A stretch of 64,000 nucleotides of DNA, from the NCBI GenBank assembly GCA_963169325.1, contig CAUJEY010000010.1, forward strand, positions 18,499-82,498. Direction: 5' to 3'. Within the stretch, counting starts at the first letter, position 1; each line of letters begins with the position of its first letter. The DNA is from Bacteroidota bacterium. GTDB lineage: Bacteria > Bacteroidota > Bacteroidia > Chitinophagales > Saprospiraceae. The position numbers and the translations under genes are program-made. Below the pieces are notes generated by a model, which was given only the letters and a program-made list of their open reading frames with translations, ran no database searches and had not been told where the DNA came from. Shown here one piece after another: positions 25,555 to 32,721 of the stretch.

Positions 25555-26646
25555 ATGAAAAGTTTTACATTACTGTTTTGCGCTTTCCTGATATTGGGCG
25601 CAAATACAACCCTTTCCGCTGCTACCAAATCCGAGCAAGTCGAGCGTTTTTTAGGCACGCACCGGTACAAAAAAGACCGGCCGCTCGGCACCGTCAAATT
25701 TATTTTTAAACAAGCCGTACTCAAACGGCAGGGCGACGGTAAAAAAACGTACGAACAATTGCTCTTCAACGAGCGCTTTTTCTCCAACCGCAACAACGCC
25801 GGCCGGCTCATCGGTATTGAAATTGTGTATAAGGGCAAAACGATCGAAATTCAGCCGGAGTCGCGCAAAATTCCGGATGAGGCAGAGGCCCCGCCCGAAT
25901 TGAAAACCCGATCGCGGTCGAAGTCCGGGCTGGTCGCAGCGTCTGAGCCAAAACTGGATTCCAGGCCGGCAGAATACGCTTCGACCTCGAAGAAAAAAGC
26001 CAGGGCTGTCGCAGAGGAAGAACCCACGCGCGACCGGGAATCGGCGGAGCCGACTGCCCGGCAAAGAGCGCGCATGGTGGCAGAAATCAACTCCGTGCCG
26101 AAGCGCTCTCGGGAAAACGACGAAATCATCCCGGTGCGTGCCGCCGTGAGCAGTGTACCCAACGACCCCGTGCGACCCCGGCAAACCGACCGGCCCGGCA
26201 TTCACATGCCGGATTCCACCACAATTGCCCACACCATCGACGACGCAAAAAAAGAAATTACCGGTTGGAAAGGCAAAATGTGGCAAAGCATCCTCCCGAT
26301 CTGGGAATTCGTGATGTGGGTGTTCAGCAGTGTTATTATTATGCTTATTTGTTTTGCAGGCTTGTGCCGGTACGTAGCTAAAACGGCCGCAAATGAAAGC
26401 CTGATCAATACTTATGGCCGGGTAATTGTCGGGCGATGGATCGTTTCGGCACACCAAAACGCAGCGGCTATGCTCCTCATCATTACCTGGGTGATCGCAA
26501 TCGTATTGCTGATCGATGTGTTCATGTGGCTGGTATTCCTCGATTTACCTATCTGGACCCTGCTGGTTATCTGGTTCCCGATCCTTTGGCTGGCCGAAAA
26601 GCTGACTAGTTGGATCGTACCGAATATCCCGGTTATCGGGAAGTGA
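25555..26646 (+). CDS. hypothetical secreted-leader protein with two C-terminal membrane helices
   Basis: No known family is recognised. From the ATG at 25555 the 363-residue protein has a signal peptide (FTLLFCAFLILGANTTLSAA). A folded-looking N-terminal part follows (about 22-105: KKDRPLGTVKFIFKQAVLKR), then a long Arg/Lys/Glu-rich low-complexity region (about 105-220), and two or three hydrophobic helices near 250-275 and 300-350. The basic-acidic middle region is probably disordered. The ORF-track start at 25432 precedes the predicted promoter and is rejected. It follows the lysozyme-like gene but has its own promoter. Confidence 0.6.
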   Translation: MKSFTLLFCAFLILGANTTLSAATKSEQVERFLGTHRYKKDRPLGTVKFIFKQAVLKRQGDGKKTYEQLLFNERFFSNRNNAGRLIGIEIVYKGKTIEIQPESRKIPDEAEAPPELKTRSRSKSGLVAASEPKLDSRPAEYASTSKKKARAVAEEEPTRDRESAEPTARQRARMVAEINSVPKRSRENDEIIPVRAAVSSVPNDPVRPRQTDRPGIHMPDSTTIAHTIDDAKKEITGWKGKMWQSILPIWEFVMWVFSSVIIMLICFAGLCRYVAKTAANESLINTYGRVIVGRWIVSAHQNAAAMLLIITWVIAIVLLIDVFMWLVFLDLPIWTLLVIWFPILWLAEKLTSWIVPNIPVIGK

Positions 26647-26677
26647 GGAATGTATGGGGCAACGCAAAGCAGGAATA

Positions 26678-26696
26678 TGACGTCCTTTGTACGTCA
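26678..26696. promoter_or_regulatory. dyad TGACGT-N7-ACGTCA upstream of the BamA-like gene
   Basis: A perfect 6-bp inverted repeat with a 7-base centre ends two bases before the ATG at 26699. Its closeness to the start suggests a translational or transcriptional control site, but it may be chance. Confidence 0.25.
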
Positions 26697-26698
26697 AA

Positions 26699-28570
26699 AT
26701 GTTTTCAACTTATTTTCAGTACCGGGCGGTAAGGAATAATGTACGCAAAGGAGCAGCGCTTGTACTGGCGTTGCTCCTTTGTGGTATGCTCGCTGCCCAA
26801 TCCCTGTTGTTGCAGGTGGATGAGGCGGATATTCCCGCAGTGGAGCAACTGATCCACGACCTGAAACCGAGACCTCGCTGGTCTGCGACGGATACCCTGT
26901 CCCTGATCGCCCCGGATTCTGCCGGCCTGTTTATGGCCGCGCAGGCGCTGTTGAGTCATTTACAAAAAAATGCACACCTGACGGTCTCATTCGACAGTTT
27001 GGAACAGCGCGACGACAGCACCTATTCGGCGCGGCTCTACCTGGGCCCGTCGATGTACTGGATTCGGATTCGGCCGGCCACTGCCGAATCGAACCGTTGG
27101 CTGGATGCCGCCGGTTTCCGGGAAAAACTGTTTACCGGCACCTCCTTGCGCCACGACGCGCTGCTCCGCATTCAACAGAATATTCTGGAACAGGCTGAAA
27201 ATAACGGCTACCCCTTTGCTTCCATCCGGCTCGACAGCGTGCGGGCCGATTCCAGTGGCGGCATATCGGCTGCCCTGCGCATAGACCGAGGCGCTTTTTT
27301 CACCTTTAAAAACCTGAAGATCAACGGAAATGCGCGTTTGCCCAAAACCTACCTGCCACAATACCTCGGCATTCGGGCAGGCGCACCGTACAGTCGGGCC
27401 CGGGTGTTGCGCATTCGCGAGCGGATCAACACCCTGCTATTTGTGGAGCCGGCCGGCAACCCCACCGTGACTTTCGCCGGCAGCGAGGCGACCGTCAATC
27501 TTTTTTTGCAAAAAAAACGCGCCAGCCGATTCGATTTCATCATCGGGCTGCTGCCGCAACCCAACAGCGCCGACGGCCGCCTACTGGTCACCGGCAGCCT
27601 CAATGCAGCCTTCCTCAATGCGCTGAACCTGGGAGAACGCTTCTCTCTCGAACTGGAACGCCTGCGCCCAGAAACGCAAAAATTAGATGTGCAGGCCGGC
27701 GTACCTTATTTGTTCGGACTACCCTTCGGCGTGGAAGGGCGGCTCAATATTTTCCGGCGCGACAGCACCTGGGTGGATGCCCAGAGCAATATCGGCGTGC
27801 AATACCTGCTGGAAGGCGGCAATTATATTTCCTTTTTTTGGGAAAACAAGTCCTCGTCGTTGCAAAAAGTGGATACCACTCAGGTGATCCAAACCCGGCG
27901 CCTTCCCGCGGCGCTCGACCTGCGTCAAACCGGTTTCGGCCTGGAAACTTCCCTGAATCACCTGGACTACCGCTTTAACCCCCGTCGCGGATGGTCGGTC
28001 ACCCTGCGCGGCGTGGCGGGTTTCAACACCGTACTGCGCAACAACCAGATTGAGGCCCTGCGCGACCCACAGGATTCGCTCTTTCGTTTTTCCAGCCTCT
28101 ACGATTCGATAGCCGGCCGTGCAACGCGCTACCGCCTGGAGGGGCAGGCCCAGTGGTTTATTCCTTTGTTTGTGCGGAGCACGATAAAAATCGGAGTGCG
28201 CAGCGGCGGTATTTTTTCGGATAAACCCGTGTACGCCAACGAACAATACCGCCTCGGCGGCAACAAACTCCAACGTGGCTTCAACGAGGAAAGCCTTTTC
28301 GCCACCCGTTTTGCCGTGGCTACTGCCGAATTCCGGCTGTTAATCGGCCAGAATTCTTTTCTCTCGGCTTTCACCGATTACGGCTATATCGAAAACCGGA
28401 CCGATCGCAACCGGTTGTTCCAGCGGCCGTGGGGACTGGGGGCCGGCCTTAATTTTGAAACGCAGGCGGGTATTTTCGGCATCAACCTGGCGGTGGGGCG
28501 TCCCGACGCCGGGCAGGCGTTCGATTGGCGGGCGCCGAAGTTCCATTTGGGGTATGTGAGTTTGTTTTAA
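26699..28570 (+). CDS. BamA/TamA-like outer membrane protein (POTRA plus 16-strand barrel)
   Basis: From the ATG at 26699 the product has 623 residues: a leader (ALVLALLLCGMLAAQ), POTRA-like modules (about 60-290, with FKNLKINGNARLPKTYLPQYL typical of the last POTRA), and a C-terminal bacterial surface antigen barrel. The YRLGGNKLQRGFNEES block is the RGF loop signature of the Omp85 family. The C terminus LGYVSLF ends in Phe. It likely inserts or exports a protein substrate at the outer membrane. It is shorter than canonical BamA (five POTRAs), so it is better called an Omp85 relative. The ORF-track TTG start at 26687 is less likely. Confidence 0.82.
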   Translation: MFSTYFQYRAVRNNVRKGAALVLALLLCGMLAAQSLLLQVDEADIPAVEQLIHDLKPRPRWSATDTLSLIAPDSAGLFMAAQALLSHLQKNAHLTVSFDSLEQRDDSTYSARLYLGPSMYWIRIRPATAESNRWLDAAGFREKLFTGTSLRHDALLRIQQNILEQAENNGYPFASIRLDSVRADSSGGISAALRIDRGAFFTFKNLKINGNARLPKTYLPQYLGIRAGAPYSRARVLRIRERINTLLFVEPAGNPTVTFAGSEATVNLFLQKKRASRFDFIIGLLPQPNSADGRLLVTGSLNAAFLNALNLGERFSLELERLRPETQKLDVQAGVPYLFGLPFGVEGRLNIFRRDSTWVDAQSNIGVQYLLEGGNYISFFWENKSSSLQKVDTTQVIQTRRLPAALDLRQTGFGLETSLNHLDYRFNPRRGWSVTLRGVAGFNTVLRNNQIEALRDPQDSLFRFSSLYDSIAGRATRYRLEGQAQWFIPLFVRSTIKIGVRSGGIFSDKPVYANEQYRLGGNKLQRGFNEESLFATRFAVATAEFRLLIGQNSFLSAFTDYGYIENRTDRNRLFQRPWGLGAGLNFETQAGIFGINLAVGRPDAGQAFDWRAPKFHLGYVSLF

Positions 28571-28576
28571 AAAAAA

Positions 28577-29254
28577 TTATTTCCTTCTCGCCTTCAATAC
28601 CAGCGACAACGGCACCACATCCTCCACTACCTTATCCTTTGCCGTACCCAGCATTCCGGAGCGGAAATTGATGCCCCATTGGGTACGGTTGATCATAAAA
28701 GTCGCCGATGTGGCCTCCAGTTGATCGCCGTCGATGGTCATTTTGACCGGCACGTTCACGGGGTGCGTTTTGTCTTTGATGGTCAGGTTGCCGCTTAATA
28801 CCCAGTTGAAAGCCGGCAGGTTGCTGGGCAATATCTCGGTGATGGTGAATTCGGCCTGAGGGAATTTTTTAACCTCGAAAAAATCCTTGTCTTTCAGGTG
28901 TGATTCGAGGTCGCGTTTTGTGCCGCCGTCGTTCAGGTTGGTCACGGCAATGGAACCCATGTCGAGTGTTACGGTTCCGCTCAGCAGGCGGCCCTGGTTC
29001 ACCAGGAGTTCGCCACCGGAAACCGTGATGGTGCCGTTGTGCGGATCGCCGAGGGCTTTTTTTCCCTGCCAGAACACAGTGCCTGCGGTAACGGCGAATG
29101 GCACTGCGCCTTCGGTAGGTACCGGATCAACGCGGAGGGTATCTGGTTTGGGGGCTGCATCGGCTTCCGTTTTGGGTGCAGCATCATTTTTACAAGAAGA
29201 AATGACCAGCCCGGCGAGTAATACCGGAAGCAACAGGAGGGATATTTGTTTCAT
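28577..29254 (-). CDS. YceI family lipoprotein
   Basis: The 225-residue protein has a lipoprotein leader with lipobox-like VISSC, a short Ala/Lys/Asp-rich linker, and a YceI lipocalin-like barrel. Family blocks are LLSGTVTLDMGSIAVTNL, LESHLKDKDFFEVKKFPQAEFTI and the late NRTQWGINFRSG. YceI proteins bind polyisoprenoid-type lipids, but the ligand here is unknown. It is convergent with the BamA-like gene, 6 bases apart. A good TACTTTTG box lies 30 bases upstream of the start. Confidence 0.88.
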   Translation of the reverse strand: MKQISLLLLPVLLAGLVISSCKNDAAPKTEADAAPKPDTLRVDPVPTEGAVPFAVTAGTVFWQGKKALGDPHNGTITVSGGELLVNQGRLLSGTVTLDMGSIAVTNLNDGGTKRDLESHLKDKDFFEVKKFPQAEFTITEILPSNLPAFNWVLSGNLTIKDKTHPVNVPVKMTIDGDQLEATSATFMINRTQWGINFRSGMLGTAKDKVVEDVVPLSLVLKARRK

Positions 29255-29283
29255 ATTTATCGGCAAGCAGTTGAAAAGAGGCG

Positions 29284-29291
29284 CAAAAGTA
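29284..29291 (-). promoter_or_regulatory. -7 box (TACTTTTG) for the YceI gene
   Basis: TACTTTTG followed by CGCC on the - strand is a typical Bacteroidota -7 element, 30 bases upstream of the ATG at 29254. Confidence 0.45.
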
Positions 29292-29413
29292 CACGGATTG
29301 AAAAAAGTTTAGCACCCGGGCAGCACATTTGCACATTCCGCGTTTTTCTTGCGCGTCTGCTGATCCGTAATTAGTAGACTTTTACTCATAAAGTAGTTCG
29401 TCCGATACATAGC

Positions 29414-30217
29414 ATGCCTGTACTTGTCCATTATCGCCGGTTTTTATTTTTTTTATTGATCGTGTTTACCTGGGCAGCCTGCCATACGCCCGAAGTGGAT
29501 GATCCGGATATTATCGTCACATTCCCGCCTGAATTTACCGTTGATCTTTTCGAGCAACGCGATGCAAACACGGGGGCGGCGGTGTTCGGCCTGTGGGTGG
29601 AGAGTATGGCTGTTTTTGATTGTAGCAATTATCGTATAGAAACGGCAACAACCGTTTCAGCGGATGCGATTGACATTCAATTGCTGGAGGTAAGCAAGCC
29701 GGATACCTGTTTGGGCCTGCCCGGCAGAGCCCACGCATTTTTGCCGCTTGGCCGGCCGGCGAACGGGGTTTACCGTTTCACCTTCACCCTGGGCTCGGCT
29801 ATTATAAATGAAGGCGTTCTGACCGTGCTGGACGGGCACTACGACTTGTCGCTGCCCAATGCGCAAGGCATTGATTTTCAGAACCGCGTTTTGGAATCGA
29901 TACCGGAACATTATGTCTGGGGCTATGCCTTCGCGCTCGCAGAATCGGATATGCCCGTCGCCGACCAGTTTATTGCCGGTTTGAAATCATTGACCGTCGA
30001 GCCGGTTCTGACTCCAGGCTATTATGGCTATTTTACGGTGGGTGGTAGCGGGCAGTATTATTTTCACAAAAGCATAAAACCGGAAATACAAAACCGGCCT
30101 TTTCTGCGCCGGTTGAACGGTGGACCGGACGCGGTACGCAGCCTGTTGCAAAGTTACCGCGATGATGCGATACAGCCACTGGAGCTGCGGTGTTTTTCTA
30201 CTTTCGGGGAGCTGTAA
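29414..30217 (+). CDS. hypothetical lipoprotein
   Basis: I do not recognise a family. The 267-residue protein has a lipoprotein-type leader with a Cys at about residue 23 (TWAACHTPEVDDPD). An acidic stretch follows as often seen in surface-exposed Bacteroidota lipoproteins, then a mostly beta-strand body with two further Cys residues (VFDCSNY, PDTCLGL) that could form a disulfide. No catalytic motif is visible. It is divergent from the YceI gene and convergent with the phosphoesterase, whose stop lies 5 bases beyond. Confidence 0.6.
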   Translation: MPVLVHYRRFLFFLLIVFTWAACHTPEVDDPDIIVTFPPEFTVDLFEQRDANTGAAVFGLWVESMAVFDCSNYRIETATTVSADAIDIQLLEVSKPDTCLGLPGRAHAFLPLGRPANGVYRFTFTLGSAIINEGVLTVLDGHYDLSLPNAQGIDFQNRVLESIPEHYVWGYAFALAESDMPVADQFIAGLKSLTVEPVLTPGYYGYFTVGGSGQYYFHKSIKPEIQNRPFLRRLNGGPDAVRSLLQSYRDDAIQPLELRCFSTFGEL

Positions 30218-30221
30218 AAAT

Positions 30222-31358
30222 TTATTTTTTCTCTTTGAAAGCCGCGACGAAGGGGGATGTTTTTTCGCCTTTATGGTCCAACGAATACATATATCCGTTA
30301 TCGATATAGAGGGTTTTGAGCAGCCCCAGACGCAAGTTTTCGTCGTGATACAAGTCGACGCAAACCACGCGGCCGTCGTACAATAACGTAACGTCGGGCA
30401 CAAGAGTATGGCCGATGACCATACGTTTGGCCCCGGCGAACCTCAAAATCTTGTCAACTTCCTGATCGTTCAGTTTATTTTTAGCGGCGGCACGGTACCA
30501 GAAAATGCCTTCGTGGGTATCGAATACCACGCGGGCAAGCGAATCCTGGATATCTTCCTGGTATTTACCAAGATTTTCCCGTGCGATATTATTAATGTCG
30601 GTCAGGCTGAGGCCTGTAGCGGCCAGCAGCGGGCTAATACCCCCGTGGCAAAACACGTAATCGCCGATTTTCTCCACGGCATTTTTTGTGCGCAGCCAGC
30701 GGCCGAGTTCGCTGCGGTCGTCGTACCAGAGGGAGTATTCCTCACCGAGGAGTTGTGCGTTTTCTTTGTATTTATTGCGCACATAGTCATAATACCCGCC
30801 CAAGTTCATTACTTCGTGGTTACCCAGGATAAAGTGGACTTTACCGCCGGCGGCCTCCGCTTCATATTCCAGTTTATAAATCAGCCAAAGGCACTCGGTT
30901 ACATTCAGCCCGCGGTCGAAAAAATCTCCGATCAGTACCAGATGTCCTTGCCCGAAGGTCCAGTTAAAATCGGGTCCCATCACTTTAGCGCCGGTGAGGA
31001 TAAGTTTGAAGGCTTCAAAATTACCTTCGATATCCGACAACACCAGCATCTGGTCTGGCAGCGCATATTGGTCTTTCTCGTTGCGTAGTTTATTTTTCAG
31101 CTGAAAAGAAAATTGATCCCCCAATTCAGGCAACTTACAGGTGAGTAGAAAATCTTCGCGTTTCGAATATTCTTTCACATGCACCACGTTGGCGGTATCT
31201 TTTCGCTCTATGGATTTGACGATGATATTTTTCCCCCGGTAGAACACATGAGGGCCATCGGCATCCGCTTTGGAGATGTCTACGGGCGGCTTGCCGGCAT
31301 ACAAGGCAACCGGCATCAGGCCGAGCAAAGCAATATTTACAAAAGATTTCAGTAGCAT
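30222..31358 (-). CDS. calcineurin-like metallophosphoesterase
   Basis: The 378-residue protein has a hydrophobic leader (MLLKSFVNIALLGLMPVALYA) and a metallophosphoesterase core: DIEGNF (about residue 109, with D-x-E in place of D-x-H), GDFFDRG, FILGNHEVM, FCHGGISP and GHTLVP. The first metal-binding His is changed to Glu, a variant seen in some Shewanella-type Ser/Thr phosphatase-like phosphoesterases. The GDxxDRG/GNHE/GH sequence otherwise fits a periplasmic protein- or small-molecule phosphatase. A candidate promoter lies at 31472-31479. Confidence 0.82.
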   Translation of the reverse strand: MLLKSFVNIALLGLMPVALYAGKPPVDISKADADGPHVFYRGKNIIVKSIERKDTANVVHVKEYSKREDFLLTCKLPELGDQFSFQLKNKLRNEKDQYALPDQMLVLSDIEGNFEAFKLILTGAKVMGPDFNWTFGQGHLVLIGDFFDRGLNVTECLWLIYKLEYEAEAAGGKVHFILGNHEVMNLGGYYDYVRNKYKENAQLLGEEYSLWYDDRSELGRWLRTKNAVEKIGDYVFCHGGISPLLAATGLSLTDINNIARENLGKYQEDIQDSLARVVFDTHEGIFWYRAAAKNKLNDQEVDKILRFAGAKRMVIGHTLVPDVTLLYDGRVVCVDLYHDENLRLGLLKTLYIDNGYMYSLDHKGEKTSPFVAAFKEKK

Positions 31359-31747
31359 GAGCAGGCGGTTAAAACTTTAGCGTGGTAAGTTAAACGGATA
31401 TCCGGTGCTTTTGTCACGGAGCGTCAGGGAGGGCCGGCATAAAGGCGTTGCGGGCTTTCCTTCCAGCGGCACAAATATAATTGCTTTTTTTGGGCAAAAT
31501 CCGGCTTAAGGGGAGCATGCAAGGGAAACAGTTCTTGACAGGTGAAATTAAATTTGGAGATTGAGGGACATCGGTTAAAATAAAAAATTGTGCTGCCTGA
31601 CCGTTTTATGACAATAATGAACGGTTTCAAAATAAAGTAACAAATTATTTTTAGTGGCCGTTTTAAACTTTTACCAAACATACTTCCTTCCGTCAAATAC
31701 TCAAATCGTCCGACAGACTTTTCATTTTGCCCCGGCCCTTTTGTAAA
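31359..31747. other. intergenic region between the CHAD and phosphoesterase genes
   Basis: About 390 bases without a convincing gene. It holds one TATATTTG -7-like box for the phosphoesterase (31472-31479) and A+T-rich sequence from 31560 to 31690. The 90-codon ORF in the track lacks a leader, family resemblance and a start signal. No hairpin with a T-run and no RNA gene was recognised. Confidence 0.5.
31472..31479 (-). promoter_or_regulatory. -7 box (TATATTTG) for the phosphoesterase gene
   Basis: TATATTTG on the - strand matches TAnnTTTG, with a TTTG 15 bases further upstream, which is a short spacing. The leader to the start at 31358 would be about 105 bases. Confidence 0.3.
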
Positions 31748-32569
31748 CTACTGTCTGCCCACGGGTTCAATTCCTCCAACCACCGCCTCCCACATCTCCC
31801 GCTCCCGCCGTTTCCATGCCCGCAACACCGTTTTTCCTTGGCTCTCCATTTCTCCTGTCCACCCCTGCGTGCGCAGGTCTTTTGCCAATTGCGCGCAGGC
31901 CGCATCCTGGTCGTGCCATTGGCCGAGCAATTGGTCGAAAGCGGCGTGATCGGGGGGCAAGCCTGCCGGTGGGCCGGGATCGAAATGGAGGTATTTGGCG
32001 GCCGCCGGCCGGTTGTTGGCGTATTCTTTCAGGCATTTGCGCAAGTCGTGCAGGTCGGCGGGTCGGCGGCGGCTGAGGTTTTTTTCTTTGCTTGTAATGT
32101 CTTTTTGCAGGGCGCCGAAATAGGCCTGCACAGCCGCCGGTGTGCACGCGTTGCAGGATTGCCGAAATTCCGTTTTCAAATCGCGCCATTGAGGCAAATC
32201 GGCCCGGCCTGCTGTTTTGCGGAAGTCTTTCAAGGCTTCGCGCTGCCGTAGACGAATATATACCTGGTACCGGCGCGCAAAGGTGGGCGGGAGTTGGGGC
32301 GTTTGCTCCAGCAGGTGCTGTTGCAATTGCCAGAAACGCAGTTTTCCGGCGCCGGCAAACAATATTTTGAACGGTTTATATACCTCCGGATACGGGAACG
32401 CCGGGTCGCAGGCTGCCAGGAGACGCAGGCCGGCGCGCCATTTCTTCATTTCTACGCGCAACCGATGCAAACGGTCTTTCTGCCGCGCCGTCTTTTCCGG
32501 CGCGACGAGGGCTGCCCGCAGCCGGCGTAATCTTTTTTGAAAAATTTGCAGAATCTCAAGTGCTGCCAT
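31748..32569 (-). CDS. CHAD domain protein
   Basis: The 273-residue all-helical protein is rich in His, Arg and Lys. The N-terminal DRLHRLRVEMKKWRAGLRLL and the later DLHDLRKCLKEYA repeat the conserved H-x-x-R-x-x-x-K-x-R pattern that defines CHAD domains, which bind inorganic polyphosphate through a basic groove. No CYTH triphosphatase domain is attached or adjacent. A polyphosphate-granule association is the usual inference. A near-match promoter (TACTTTCG) lies just upstream on the - strand. Confidence 0.8.
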   Translation of the reverse strand: MAALEILQIFQKRLRRLRAALVAPEKTARQKDRLHRLRVEMKKWRAGLRLLAACDPAFPYPEVYKPFKILFAGAGKLRFWQLQQHLLEQTPQLPPTFARRYQVYIRLRQREALKDFRKTAGRADLPQWRDLKTEFRQSCNACTPAAVQAYFGALQKDITSKEKNLSRRRPADLHDLRKCLKEYANNRPAAAKYLHFDPGPPAGLPPDHAAFDQLLGQWHDQDAACAQLAKDLRTQGWTGEMESQGKTVLRAWKRREREMWEAVVGGIEPVGRQ

Positions 32570-32721
32570 GCAGGCGAAAGTACCTGTTTATGCCGTGAAA
32601 ACGGAATAAAGTTGCCGACAGTGACATTATTCACCCTTCGAGCTGATTTTCCCCACCTTTTCCCATGCGTACTCCCCTTAGGTTGTGCCCCGAAATCGAC
32701 CATTAAGTAATTATTCCAGTT

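Noticed and set aside
31424-31696. 90-codon - strand ORF
   Set aside because: No leader, no recognisable family, overlaps a likely promoter, composition is that of spacer DNA.
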